A stretch of 39,928 nt of DNA from Myxococcales bacterium (GTDB lineage: Bacteria; Myxococcota_A; Polyangia; Polyangiales; Polyangiaceae), in contig JAAFHV010000058.1 in the NCBI GenBank assembly GCA_013297655.1, positions 1 through 39,928 on the forward strand, written 5' to 3'. The notes beneath the pieces were generated by a model. The model was not told the origin of the DNA. It made no database searches and saw nothing but the letters and a program-made list of their open reading frames with translations. Below, piece after piece: positions 15,941-24,723 of this stretch (positions are counted from its first letter, which is position 1; each line of letters begins with the position of its first letter). The translations under genes and the position numbers were made by a program.

Positions 15941-17083
15941 TCATTTCACGGGGAGATCGAGCTTCCAAACCGCGCCGCCGATAGCGTACGCGGTGCGCTC
16001 GTCTACGAAGCGAAAGCGGTTGATCGGCGCGAGGAGGCTGGGCTCTTCTTCCCAGGTCAGACCGCCGTCGAACGTGCGGTAGCCAGGCTTCTTCGCGTCA
16101 CTGCCGACGACCCAGCCGATGTCGTTCGTGAGGAATCCGATTCCAATCGCGGAATAACCGGCCTTGGGATTGCCGCCGTCGGGGAGCGGGAGCTCGCTCC
16201 ATGTTTTCCCGCCGTCGCTCGTCTTGCCGAACGTGGGAGGGCCGGCGGTGGTGTCTTGAATGGCGAGATAGCCCACCTCGGCCGACGGAAACTGGAGCTT
16301 CCAACAGAGGCTGTTCCGCGTCTTCGACGAGAACACGGGGGCGAGCGTCTTGCCGCCGTCGGTGGTGCGATACACGGTGCAGACGCCCGTTCCATCCTTG
16401 TTTTGCCCTGCGAGGAGCCCCTCCGTCGCAGACGTGAAGCGCGCGTCGATGAGCATCGAGAGGGTCCCCGAGAGGTCGATCGACGTCCAGGTCGCGCCCG
16501 CGTCCACCGACGACATCATGAACGCGGGCCCGTTCGTGCGGCCGACCGCGAAGAGATGGCGCTCGTCGGCGGCGGTGAGGTTGCACACGCCGGGCATCGC
16601 CGGGCCCGTGACCGCCGTCACCGGAGCCCAGGTGTCGCCTCCGTCTTTCGTTTCGTAGAGGGCAGTCTTGTCGTCTATCGTAGGCGTGAGCCCAGCGCCG
16701 AGGTTGCCCGCGAACCCGTGATTCGCGTCGACGAAGAGGAGCGAACGAAAGAACGTGCCCGTGCGCTCGAACACCTTCTTCCACGACGCGCCGGCGTCGT
16801 CGGTGCGGTAGATGGCAGACTCTTGACCATTGACCGCGAAGCCGCGTGTCTTCGACGTGAAGAAGATGTCGTCTTGTTTGCCGCCGCCGGCCACCTTGGG
16901 CGCGCTCTCGATCCGCTGCCACGCGGTCGAACGAACGCTCTCGGCGAGCGCGTTTTTCGGGTCTACCGACGTCGCGTCGGCTCCGGCGTCGGCTCCACCT
17001 CCGTCGCCCTCGGGAGCGGGGACGACGGCAGCGCTGCTGCACGCGACGAGGAAGGCAAAAGGCAGTGCGGCGAGGCGTCTCAT
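15941..17083 (-). CDS. Asp-box (BNR) beta-propeller lipoprotein, Ycf48-like
   Basis: A 380-residue lipoprotein (lipobox LVACSS, Cys15) followed by an Asp/Gly/Ala linker. Six Asp-box repeats mark a propeller: RTDDAGASWKKV, ETKDGGDTWAPV, SSVDAGATWTSI, RTTDGGKTLAPV, KTSDGGKTWSEL and RTFDGGLTWEEE. Between them recur phrases like GYLAIQDTT and GWVVGSD, as in Ycf48/photosystem stability factor-like and sialidase-like proteins. No sialidase catalytic set is seen, so a binding or assembly role is more likely. ATG 17083 directly precedes the signal peptide; in-frame starts further upstream are unlikely. It is followed 7 bp later by the thioredoxin-peroxidase gene and diverges from the ATPase regulator. 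Confidence 0.85.
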   Translation of the reverse strand: MRRLAALPFAFLVACSSAAVVPAPEGDGGGADAGADATSVDPKNALAESVRSTAWQRIESAPKVAGGGKQDDIFFTSKTRGFAVNGQESAIYRTDDAGASWKKVFERTGTFFRSLLFVDANHGFAGNLGAGLTPTIDDKTALYETKDGGDTWAPVTAVTGPAMPGVCNLTAADERHLFAVGRTNGPAFMMSSVDAGATWTSIDLSGTLSMLIDARFTSATEGLLAGQNKDGTGVCTVYRTTDGGKTLAPVFSSKTRNSLCWKLQFPSAEVGYLAIQDTTAGPPTFGKTSDGGKTWSELPLPDGGNPKAGYSAIGIGFLTNDIGWVVGSDAKKPGYRTFDGGLTWEEEPSLLAPINRFRFVDERTAYAIGGAVWKLDLPVK

Positions 17084-17136
17084 GGCGCACACTACGCCAC
17101 GCCACGTGAGCGGTCGCACGTTAAAGAAGATGAAAT

Positions 17137-17152
17137 CGAGGGTTAATCCTCG
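17137..17152. promoter_or_regulatory. Near-palindromic operator candidate
   Basis: CGAGGGTTAATCCTCG is a 16-bp palindrome with one mismatched pair, centred in the divergent gap between the propeller lipoprotein (starts 17083, -) and the ATPase regulator (starts 17246, +). The location and symmetry suit a dimeric regulator, possibly the neighbouring wHTH regulator itself (inference). Confidence 0.4.
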
Positions 17153-17245
17153 CACGCCCGCTCGCGCACGCCGCCTTCAAACCGCTGATTTCGCTCGTCA
17201 TTTTGGGCGCCTCGCGCAGGCACATGGGTTGCTGTTCCCCCCGCG

Positions 17246-19972
17246 ATGGAGCAGCCGACGGCAGAAGCGAGACGCGCCGCGCGGCGGGCAGCGGGCGTCA
17301 TGACGACCTCGTCGCACGGCAAGACGAGCGCGGCAAAGGCGCGCGCGCCGCTCGAGCTCGTCCCTCGGGCGCGGTCCGCGCGTACGAACGTGATCCCGTC
17401 GCTGACCGCGCTCGTCGGTCGTCACGAGGTGCTCGCGCGGCTCGCGGCGCACGTAGCGGACGGGCATCGCCTGCTCACCCTCGTCGGCCCGCCGGGGATG
17501 GGCAAAACGCGAGTCGCGCGCGCGTTCTTGGAGGCGCACGGCGCGCGTTATGCGACGCACGGCGGCGCGTACTTCTGCGATCTTTCGGAAGCCAAGACGG
17601 AGTCGGATCTCACCTTCGCGATCGCAAACCTCGTCGCCGCGAAGGTGCCGGAGCACGCCCCCGCGGTCGACGCGATCGCCCGCCTCGAAGAGATCGTGGC
17701 CGACGCAGGCGCGATGATCCTCGTCCTCGACAACTTCGAGCAGCTCACCTTCGCGGCGACCCTCGTCAGGCGCCTTTGTGCGGTCGCGAAGGATCTCGTC
17801 GTCATCGTGACCTCGCGCGAGCGCCTGTCGGTGGAGGGCGAGGTCGTCGTCGAGCTCCCGCCCCTCGCGCTCCCGGACGAAGGCGCGACGGAGCTCGAGA
17901 GCGAGGCGACGCGTCTCTTCCTCGATCGGGCGCGGCAGGCGGGGGCGCGGCTCCTCGACGATCCGGAGGCCGTCGCGCGCGACGCGAGATACGTCGTCGA
18001 TATCGTACGAAAGTTGGAAGGCATTCCGCTCGCGATAGAGCTGTTCGCCGCACGCACGCGGCTTCACTCGGCGAAGGATTTGAGCGCACGCCTCGCACGA
18101 GAAGATGGCCTCTTCGCGACCGTAAGGCGCCGCGACGACAGCCGTCACGGCACGCTCGAGGGCGCAATCGAAGGATCGTGGAGCCTGCTCGCGCCAGAGG
18201 AGCGCGACGTGCTCGCGCGTTGTTCGGTGTTCGCGGGCGGGTTCTCGACCGACGTGTTCACGGCCACCCTGGGAGAAGACGCGCTCGACGCCCTCGCCTC
18301 GCTCCGTGACAAGTCTCTCGTGTACGCGACGCCGACGGGACGAGTCGCGATGTACACGAGCATTCGCGTGTTCGCCGCGAAGAAGCTCGCCGAAGCGGGA
18401 GAAGACCACGTGAACGCCGTCCGAGGCACCCACGCCGCTGCCCTCGCGACGATGGCCGCCGCGTTCGTCGACTCACGCAACATGCCTGAGAAGACGGGCA
18501 AGGTCGCGCCGCGCTTCGGCGATTTGCGCCACGAAAAGGAGAACCTCGTCGCCGCCCTCGCGCACGTGACATCGCGACCGCGGGCGCCGGAAACGCTGGC
18601 TGCGCGCGCCGATCTCGCCGCTGCGCTCGCGCTGCTCTTGGTCCTCCCCGCCGAGGATCTCGAGGGCGAGCTCGGGGCGGCGCTCGACGCGTTCGGCGAC
18701 GAGGGAGAGCCGATCCGGCGAGTGGGTCTCTTGCTCGCGCGGCAGAGCGTGAGAAACGCTTTGGGCAAGTACCGTGATTGCCAATCGGACCTCGCCTCGA
18801 TTCGCGCGATGACGGGTCTCCCGCTCGAGCTTCGCGCGCTCGCGCGCGTGTACGAAGGCATTCAACTACGGTATCAAGGTCGCGCTGCCGAAGCCCTCCC
18901 CTGCCACGAGGATGCCGCGCGCGAGCTCGAGGGGCAGGGCTTCGCGCGGCTGTCGGCGATGAACACCGCCTGCATGGGGAGGCTCATGTGCGACCTCGGG
19001 GACGCCGCCCGCGCGAGAGAGCTCGACGGCCTCGCGTTCGCGTCGAGTGAAGCCGCCGGCGACGTATGGCTCGGCGCGCTTTGCCTCGCGAACCTCGCGC
19101 AGGTCGAACAAGAAGCGGGCGCCTTCGAGGCCGCCAAGAGGCTCCTCGAGCGCGCGTTCGAGCGCCTGCGCGACGTGGGCGAGACGCACTACGAGGCCAT
19201 CTACGCCGGTGTCCTCGGCGACTTGTTCCTCGAAGCTGGCGACCTCGAGAAGGCGCGACCTTGGTACGCCCACGGCGCGCGGTTCCTGAACCGCTTCGCG
19301 ACCCACCGGCAGACAGGCATTTTGCACGCGGCCGCCGCCGCCCTCGAGTCGGAGTGCGGCGACTTCGTGGCCGCCGTGGCCCACCTCGAGAAGGCCCGCG
19401 CGTGCGCCGACCGCGTCGACAATCCGGTCGTGCGCCTCGTGGTGTCGCTCCACACCACCACGGTGTCGCTGCTTCGTGCGCCGACGGACGAACGGAGCCG
19501 GGTGGCCGCGAGCGCTGACCTTCGCGCGCTCTCCGACGGACACGGGGAAGATACACACGTCTATCGAACGAGCCTCGACGTGCGCTTCGCAGCGCGCATC
19601 CTCCGTCGAACCCTGACGAAGCTCTCGACCGCGCCCGAGGCTCGTCGTGCGGTAATCTTCGTCGCGAGCACGACCCGCACCTACGTGTCGCCGGAGGGCA
19701 CCACGATCGACTTGATGCGCCGCGGATCGCTCTATCGCATCCTCGAAGCGCTCCTCGATCGGCGCGAAAATTCACCGGATCGCGGCCTCTCGGTCGACGA
19801 GCTGTTCACCGCCGGTTGGCCCGGGGAGCGCGTGCTCGCCGCCGCCGCGCAGACCCGCGTCCGAGTCGCGGTGGCGACCTTGCGGAAGCTCGGGCTCCGC
19901 GACGTGCTCGTCACGCGCGACGACGGTTATCTCCTATCGCCAGACGTGACCATCGTCCGCGACGCGCGCTGA
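17246..19972 (+). CDS. Large ATPase transcriptional regulator, C-terminal winged helix
   Basis: A 908-residue signal-transduction ATPase. Residues about 50-330 form an NB-ARC/STAND-type ATPase with P-loop GPPGMGKT (81-88), Walker B LVLDNFEQL (159-167) and sensor TSRERL. Residues about 330-800 are helical, TPR-like repeats, for example DAARELEGQGFARL and AKRLLERAFERLRD. The last 100 residues (LYRILEALLDRR, LSVDELFTAGWPGER, TRVRVAVATLRKLGL, DDGYLLSP) look like an OmpR/AfsR-type winged-helix DNA-binding domain placed at the C-terminus rather than the N-terminus. ATG 17246 is used; ATG 17300 is an alternative and neither has a clear ribosome site. A palindrome upstream may be its operator. The inducing signal is unknown. 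Confidence 0.85.
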   Translation: MEQPTAEARRAARRAAGVMTTSSHGKTSAAKARAPLELVPRARSARTNVIPSLTALVGRHEVLARLAAHVADGHRLLTLVGPPGMGKTRVARAFLEAHGARYATHGGAYFCDLSEAKTESDLTFAIANLVAAKVPEHAPAVDAIARLEEIVADAGAMILVLDNFEQLTFAATLVRRLCAVAKDLVVIVTSRERLSVEGEVVVELPPLALPDEGATELESEATRLFLDRARQAGARLLDDPEAVARDARYVVDIVRKLEGIPLAIELFAARTRLHSAKDLSARLAREDGLFATVRRRDDSRHGTLEGAIEGSWSLLAPEERDVLARCSVFAGGFSTDVFTATLGEDALDALASLRDKSLVYATPTGRVAMYTSIRVFAAKKLAEAGEDHVNAVRGTHAAALATMAAAFVDSRNMPEKTGKVAPRFGDLRHEKENLVAALAHVTSRPRAPETLAARADLAAALALLLVLPAEDLEGELGAALDAFGDEGEPIRRVGLLLARQSVRNALGKYRDCQSDLASIRAMTGLPLELRALARVYEGIQLRYQGRAAEALPCHEDAARELEGQGFARLSAMNTACMGRLMCDLGDAARARELDGLAFASSEAAGDVWLGALCLANLAQVEQEAGAFEAAKRLLERAFERLRDVGETHYEAIYAGVLGDLFLEAGDLEKARPWYAHGARFLNRFATHRQTGILHAAAAALESECGDFVAAVAHLEKARACADRVDNPVVRLVVSLHTTTVSLLRAPTDERSRVAASADLRALSDGHGEDTHVYRTSLDVRFAARILRRTLTKLSTAPEARRAVIFVASTTRTYVSPEGTTIDLMRRGSLYRILEALLDRRENSPDRGLSVDELFTAGWPGERVLAAAAQTRVRVAVATLRKLGLRDVLVTRDDGYLLSPDVTIVRDAR

Positions 19973-19996
19973 TCGATTCCTATCTTCGCTCGCGGC

Positions 19997-20458
19997 TCAA
20001 TCGGCCTTCAGCGTCACGATGGCTTGTTCGATGGTGGGCTCGAGGGGGCCGAAGTGCTGCGCGTCCCCGGTCGCTTCGACCACGAGCACACGATCGCCCT
20101 TGAGGAAAACCGTGACCCAGTAGCGATGCTCGCGGCCCTGACGATCGACGGAGTAGCGGAGCTGGCGCCCCTCGATCCCGGCGTTCGACCGCACGTTCTT
20201 CTCGGCCTTCTTGACGTAGCCGGAGCGCGACAGCTTGAGGTCGATGCTCTCCGACCAAAACTCGGTATTGCCCTTGAGCTCGTTCTTCTCGGTGCGCGTC
20301 GCGATGACGACACCTTTTGCGGAGAGGGCACGGTACGCGAACGTATCGTCGCGCTCGAGGGTGGCGAATCCGGAGGGAGTCTCGAGCTTGGCCGCGCTCG
20401 CGCAGCCGGCGAGAGCGGAGAGTGAAAAGAGGACGACGGCGAGGAGAGTGGACTTCAT
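19997..20458 (-). CDS. Small lipoprotein of unknown function
   Basis: A 153-residue protein with a signal peptide and lipobox LAGC (MKSTLLAVVLFSLSALAGC). The mature part has strands such as RYSVDRQGREHRYWVTVFLKGDRVLVVEATGD broken by a basic helix, and ends in IEQAIVTLKAD. That shape is like small periplasmic proteins with a single alpha/beta domain, but no named family was recognised. GGAG lies about eight bases before ATG 20458. It follows the DUF4349 gene by 12 bp, so the two probably form one transcript. It is convergent with the ATPase regulator gene at a 24-bp gap. Confidence 0.72.
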   Translation of the reverse strand: MKSTLLAVVLFSLSALAGCASAAKLETPSGFATLERDDTFAYRALSAKGVVIATRTEKNELKGNTEFWSESIDLKLSRSGYVKKAEKNVRSNAGIEGRQLRYSVDRQGREHRYWVTVFLKGDRVLVVEATGDAQHFGPLEPTIEQAIVTLKAD

Positions 20459-20470
20459 GGCGCGCTCCGT

Positions 20471-21361
20471 TCAGTTCTTCTTCAACGACAAGAGGGGCTC
20501 GATCCCGAGAGTCTCGAGCCACGGCACTGGCAAACGCGGCCCATCCGCGGGCGCCACCTTCGCAGGGCCAGAGGCGACGATCGGCGTGTCTTTCGGCTTT
20601 TCACGCAGTGAAACGGAGATTTGCGAGAAGCTCGCCCGGTTTCGGAGAAAGGTCACTTTGCCCTCGATCGTGTCGATCTCCACCGCGACCCGCTCGAGCT
20701 CGCGCTCCACCGTGAGCGCGTCGTTCACGTTCTGCGCACGAACGAGGAACTCCTGGAGTCGCTTTTGCGTCGCCTTGAGGTTGGAGAGGCGGACCTCCAG
20801 GTCGTGCACCTGCTCGGTCACGTCCTCCGCTTTCACCGAGCGCCCCGTCACCGTCGCGACGTGCTCGAGCTCCTTCAACGCGGTCCGGAAGTGCTGGGAA
20901 GGTACACGGATGTCGACGCCGTCGTCGCGACGGCCCATGAGGCCTCCGCCGAGGCCCTCCGCGACGTCGATGATCTTGTCGATGCTCTCGGGGATTTTGC
21001 CGGACTCGGTCACCATCGCGAGCCCGCCGGTGTAAACCACGAGCGCGGCGCGCGTGTCGCTCGGGGCGGCCTCTTTGCCCTTCGCGGGAGCAGCTCCCGG
21101 GCTCGCGTTCGCGCCTCGGCCATCAGCGCGTGCGGTCGGCGGCGGAGGTGAAGGTTGCGCGGGGGCTACCCTCGGAGCGGCGCCGGAGGCTTGCGCGGCT
21201 TGGGGTGCGGATGGGGGTGCGGATGGCGGCGCGTCGGCGGGGGCTGCCTCCATCGGTGCCATCGCCGCCATCGCGGGCGGCTCGGCCGCTCCGCCGCAGG
21301 CGACATTGGTGAAGGCGAACGCAGCGAGAATCCAGGAGGCGAAGCGTGTTCGGCGACTCAT
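20471..21361 (-). CDS. DUF4349-type lipoprotein with coiled coil
   Basis: A 296-residue lipoprotein (lipobox NVACGG, Cys22). Residues 25-100 are a low-complexity Ala/Pro linker. The DUF4349 core follows: ALVVYTGGLAMVTESGKIPESI, VDIRVPSQHFRTALKELE, VTGRSVKAEDVTEQVHDLEVRLSN, then a coiled coil around QKRLQEFLVRAQNVNDALTVERELERV and IDTIEGKVTFL. The family is a periplasmic or outer-membrane lipoprotein group of unknown role; many members also have a C-terminal membrane helix, which is missing here. Instead the protein ends in a Pro-containing tail with WLETLGIEPLL. GGAG precedes ATG 21361. It leads the two-gene lipoprotein unit. Confidence 0.85.
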   Translation of the reverse strand: MSRRTRFASWILAAFAFTNVACGGAAEPPAMAAMAPMEAAPADAPPSAPPSAPQAAQASGAAPRVAPAQPSPPPPTARADGRGANASPGAAPAKGKEAAPSDTRAALVVYTGGLAMVTESGKIPESIDKIIDVAEGLGGGLMGRRDDGVDIRVPSQHFRTALKELEHVATVTGRSVKAEDVTEQVHDLEVRLSNLKATQKRLQEFLVRAQNVNDALTVERELERVAVEIDTIEGKVTFLRNRASFSQISVSLREKPKDTPIVASGPAKVAPADGPRLPVPWLETLGIEPLLSLKKN

Positions 21362-21721
21362 GGGGCTCCGAACGCAGCGACGCCGACGGCCTTACATGGG
21401 CACGTCGAAAGAGTTGCAACGAGGCGGCCCGAGCTCGCGACTCCGGCGCCCGAACGTGACGGGCACGTCTCATGACTCCACATGATCTGATGCTCCCGTC
21501 GCACGAGCGGGAGTCGTGGGTCGCGGCACTGAACGAATTTGCATCCGCACCGAACGACAGACCGCCGTCGCGCCTTCGCGCCGAACCAGTTTTGCGCCGA
21601 CGGCTCCCCGAGAGCGCCCATCGAGATCGGCGCCCATCGAGCCTGTCGGGCGTGTGTCGAGGAGGCTTGAACGGGTCGATAAATCCTCGGCAGTCGCGTG
21701 GGCGGCTCGTACGGTATTTCG
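21362..21721. promoter_or_regulatory. Divergent intergenic region with 12-bp direct repeats
   Basis: The 360 bp between the DUF4349 gene and the next plus-strand gene show no supported gene. GCGCCCATCGAG occurs twice at 21614-21625 and 21630-21641, 16 bp apart start to start, about 80 bp before the downstream ATG. Such phased repeats can bind a regulator. A weak inverted repeat with arms CTCCCG/CGGGAG lies near 21493-21514. Confidence 0.35.
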
Positions 21722-23107
21722 ATGAGGGCATTCGCGGGTGCGGGCGGCGTCTTGGTTCTCTCGCTCTTCCTCGGCGCCGCGGCGTGCGGCGAGGGGCGTG
21801 CGCAGCCGGCGGAGGACGAAGCGGCGGACGCGGCGACCTCCACCTTTCCAATGGGCGAATTGGCGCCACCGCCGGCCCCCTGCGAAGGGCTCGGCTGCCG
21901 ACGCATGCATTGTGCACCCGGCAAAGAGACTACGGTCACGGGCCGCGTGCTCGCGCCGAACGGAGTCACTCCCGTGCCGGGCGCGGTGGTCTACGTGCCC
22001 ATCGCAGAGGTGCCTCCGCTCGCGGAGGGGGCATCGTGTGGGTGCGACGCACCGCCCGCCGTCACCGCGACGAAGACCGCCGCCGACGGCTCGTTTTCGC
22101 TCTCGGGAGTGCCCATCGGAGCGCAGATCCCGCTCGTGATGCAGCTCGGTAAGTGGCGCCGCGTGATTACGCTCCCCGCGATTTCGGCGTGCGAGGACCG
22201 CGCCCTCGACGAGGCGACCACGCGACTCCCTCGCAACCGTAGCGAGGGAGATTTGCCTAGAATCGCGCTCACGACCGGCGCATGCGACGCGCTCGGCTGC
22301 CTCTTGCCGAAGCTCGGGATCGACCCCGACGAAGTGGGCGTCGCCGGGGACGGAGAGTCCAAACGAGTGCACACGTTCCGCGGCGCGATCGACAAGGACG
22401 ACGTCCCGAGCGGCGCGACGAGCGCGCAAAAACTATGGTCCGACGCGCGCGCGCTGGGCCGCTACGACATGGTGCTCCTCGCTTGCGAGTGCGGCGAGCA
22501 ACGCGAACGAAAGGGCGAGCGCGCGAACGAAGCGATGGCAGAATATTTGGATTCGGGTGGCCGCATCCTCACGACGGACTACATGTTCACCTGGTACCGC
22601 GACATGCGCTCTCCCGGGCTCGATCGGGTGGTGTCGGTGCACGGCGGCGCCGGCGAAGGAGGCAATCCGGTGCGTGTGAGCTCTTCTGGCCCGGATGGCT
22701 CCGTCTTCTCCGATTGGCTCCGCGCTGTCGTCCCTGCACCGGCACGCGAGAATCACGCGCGCCTCTCGGCCGTATTCGACAACCTCGCGTCCGTCGATCC
22801 CACCAAGGCGCGGGTGCTCGCGAGCTCGGCTTCGCCGCGAGAGGCCGCGAAGGACGTTCCTCGCATATTTTCGCTCGATTTTCCCGTCGGCGCCGCTCGG
22901 CCCAACGTGTGCGGGCGCGCCGTGCACCTCGATGCGCACGTCAACGACTCGAAGACGGTCGACGTCGTGGGCCGCGCGTTCCCGCTCTCGTGCTCGCCCG
23001 GGCTCGACGAGCCCCACGCCGCGCTCGCCTATCTCTTCTTCCACCTCGCGTCGTGCGATATGCCGTTTCCACCGCTCGACGCGGCGCCGACGGAGCCGAT
23101 ACGCTGA
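21722..23107 (+). CDS. Large lipoprotein with carboxypeptidase regulatory-like domain
   Basis: A 461-residue predicted lipoprotein (LGAAACGE lipobox). Residues about 55-160 form a carboxypeptidase regulatory-like beta-sandwich: TTVTGRVLAPNGVTPVPGAVVYVP, written here as two halves, then TAADGSFSLSGVPIG. A conserved Cys-rich start (CEGLGCRRMHC) and CGCD suggest disulfides. The second half has DMVLLACECGE, DYMFTWYRDM and a Rossmann-like or flavodoxin-like layout of about 250 residues. This whole-protein type is, from memory, frequent in myxobacteria and sometimes misnamed 'tryptophan synthase alpha chain' in databases. No catalytic motif for that enzyme is present. Its real role is unknown. It ends 3 bp before the convergent SspB-like gene. 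Confidence 0.78.
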   Translation: MRAFAGAGGVLVLSLFLGAAACGEGRAQPAEDEAADAATSTFPMGELAPPPAPCEGLGCRRMHCAPGKETTVTGRVLAPNGVTPVPGAVVYVPIAEVPPLAEGASCGCDAPPAVTATKTAADGSFSLSGVPIGAQIPLVMQLGKWRRVITLPAISACEDRALDEATTRLPRNRSEGDLPRIALTTGACDALGCLLPKLGIDPDEVGVAGDGESKRVHTFRGAIDKDDVPSGATSAQKLWSDARALGRYDMVLLACECGEQRERKGERANEAMAEYLDSGGRILTTDYMFTWYRDMRSPGLDRVVSVHGGAGEGGNPVRVSSSGPDGSVFSDWLRAVVPAPARENHARLSAVFDNLASVDPTKARVLASSASPREAAKDVPRIFSLDFPVGAARPNVCGRAVHLDAHVNDSKTVDVVGRAFPLSCSPGLDEPHAALAYLFFHLASCDMPFPPLDAAPTEPIR

Positions 23108-23110
23108 AGG

Positions 23111-23776
23111 TCACGCCATGCCCTGCTCGCGCAGCAGGTCGCGGGAGAGCACCACGCACGGTCGGCAAATGCGAGCCGCTTTGCCCTGTGTCATTCGCGC
23201 GTGCTCGTCACCGCAGAAGCTGCACGCCGTCGGCGACGCGTCGCGGTAGGGGTTTTGCGCTTTCGGCGCGGAGGGCGGCGCCACGGTCTCGGCGAAAAAG
23301 AGGCGCCGCAAGCGCTCCACGAACGTTCTCTTCTCGTATGCGGTCACCACGCAAATGTCACATATGCTCACTCGCTCGGCCGCGAGCAGATAAGCCACTT
23401 CGAGCCGGGACCGCTCGCACACGCTGCACTTCGTTTCGTGCTTGGAGGGGACCGGAGCCTGCGGGAGGTCGGGGGGTGCGTCTTCTTCCCAGACTTTGCC
23501 CTTTTGGTGAGGGTCCGCGAGCCCGTATACGGCGGCCCACGGCACCTCGCAGTGGAACATGGCTCCCCCGAAGCTCAACGTGCCGCGTACGCCTCGCGCG
23601 TCGACCTCGAGATCCTCGATAGGTACGTGCATGTTCCACCCAACCTCGAGGGTGAGCCGCGGACCGAACGCGAGGTGAGCCGGGACGACGACCCCCTCTC
23701 GGCGTGGGTCGAGGTGGAGACGAAGCGGCGACCGCGCGAGGATCGCCTTCGCAAAAGCTTCCTTGTCGTCCGCCAT
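23111..23776 (-). CDS. SspB-like adaptor fused to two ClpX-type zinc fingers
   Basis: A 221-residue cytoplasmic protein. Residues 10-90 read like the SspB peptide-binding fold: GVVVPAHLAF, LTLEVGWNMHV, RGTLSFGGAMFHCEVPWAAVYG. SspB delivers tagged substrates to ClpXP. The C-terminal half holds two zinc modules. The first has Cys117-x2-Cys120-x18-Cys139-x2-Cys142, the exact spacing of the ClpX N-terminal zinc-binding domain, with LEV and SICDICV matching. The second has Cys185-x2-Cys188-x15-Cys204-x2-Cys207 with CSFCG and ARICRPCV. In other bacteria the ClpX zinc domain is what the SspB tail docks onto, so here adaptor and docking module are joined in one chain. Start ATG 23776 is well placed for the SspB fold. 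Confidence 0.85.
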   Translation of the reverse strand: MADDKEAFAKAILARSPLRLHLDPRREGVVVPAHLAFGPRLTLEVGWNMHVPIEDLEVDARGVRGTLSFGGAMFHCEVPWAAVYGLADPHQKGKVWEEDAPPDLPQAPVPSKHETKCSVCERSRLEVAYLLAAERVSICDICVVTAYEKRTFVERLRRLFFAETVAPPSAPKAQNPYRDASPTACSFCGDEHARMTQGKAARICRPCVVLSRDLLREQGMA

Positions 23777-23890
23777 GGCGAACCACGTAAAGCACCGAAC
23801 TGCGCGGTGAGCTAGAGCACGCGCGAGTCGCGGCTCTCCAGTGCCGCGGGCGCGTTGCGGTTCTACCGGGGCTCTACTAGTGCTCGCTCC

Positions 23891-24526
23891 GTGGCTCCGA
23901 TCCTCGTCACGGAAACGCTCGTCGCGTTCGGCTCGCTCTTCTCGATCGTCGATCCGTTCTCGGCGGTCCCGGTGTTCGTCGCGCTTACGGGCCGGGAAAA
24001 TCAAGCCGCGCAGCGCCGCACTGCCCTCCGTGCTTCGCTCACGTGCTTCGTCGTGCTCACCGTTTTCGGGCTCGCCGGATCGATCATCTTCAAGTTCTTC
24101 GGGATCACGATCCCGGCGTTCAAGGTCGCGGGCGGCATTCTGCTCTTCGGGGTCGCGCTCGACATGATGAAGGCGCAGCACTCCGAGACTCGGTCGACCA
24201 AAGAAGAAGAGAGCGAGAAGCACGACGACGTGGGGCTCATTCCGCTCGGGCTCCCACTTTTGTCCGGGCCCGGCGCGATCGCGGCGGTGATGGTGCTCTC
24301 CGGAAAGGCCGAGTCGCCCACGTCTCGAATCGCGGTGCACCTCGCCATCTTGGGGATCGGCGCGAGCTCGTTCTTGATCCTTCGCTCCGCGGCGTGGGTG
24401 GGTAAGTTCCTCGGCAGGACGGGCATCAACGTGATCGGGCGCCTCATGGGCCTCATCTTGGCGGCCCTCGCGATTCAGTTCGTCATCGACGGCGCGCGAG
24501 AGGCGTTCCCCAAGACGTTCTCCTGA
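23891..24526 (+). CDS. MarC-family integral membrane protein
   Basis: A 211-residue membrane protein with six hydrophobic segments. Family signs include LFSIVDPFSAVPVFVALT at the start, IPAFKVAGGILLFGVALDM, IPLGLPLLSGPGAIAAVMVL and a final helix with GRLMGLILAALAIQFVIDG. MarC proteins (UPF0056) are inner-membrane proteins of uncertain transport function; the old link to multiple-antibiotic resistance is not supported for E. coli MarC. GTG 23891 is taken as the start because it begins right before the first membrane helix; a TTG at 23855 would add 12 residues. A charged loop KEEESEKHDD sits between helices three and four. Confidence 0.9.
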   Translation: MAPILVTETLVAFGSLFSIVDPFSAVPVFVALTGRENQAAQRRTALRASLTCFVVLTVFGLAGSIIFKFFGITIPAFKVAGGILLFGVALDMMKAQHSETRSTKEEESEKHDDVGLIPLGLPLLSGPGAIAAVMVLSGKAESPTSRIAVHLAILGIGASSFLILRSAAWVGKFLGRTGINVIGRLMGLILAALAIQFVIDGAREAFPKTFS

Positions 24527-24723
24527 GCTCGCGCGAGGAGGACTTTCCCGCTTCTTCGCCCTCCCGTCGACCGAAATGCATCGGTTTGCGCGCGCGAACG
24601 CCACTTTCGTTCGCGCTCCGAAGCCCAAATCGATGGGAAAAACCGACCCCGTGTCGCGGTCGAGCCGGCGAAGGAGGGTGCCTGCCTTGCCGCCCCTACC
24701 GGCCGCAGCTATACCGCCGCGCA

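Noticed and set aside
21722-23107. Tryptophan synthase alpha chain
   Set aside because: That name appears for similar myxobacterial proteins, but a lipobox, a beta-sandwich domain and no TrpA active-site motif argue against it.
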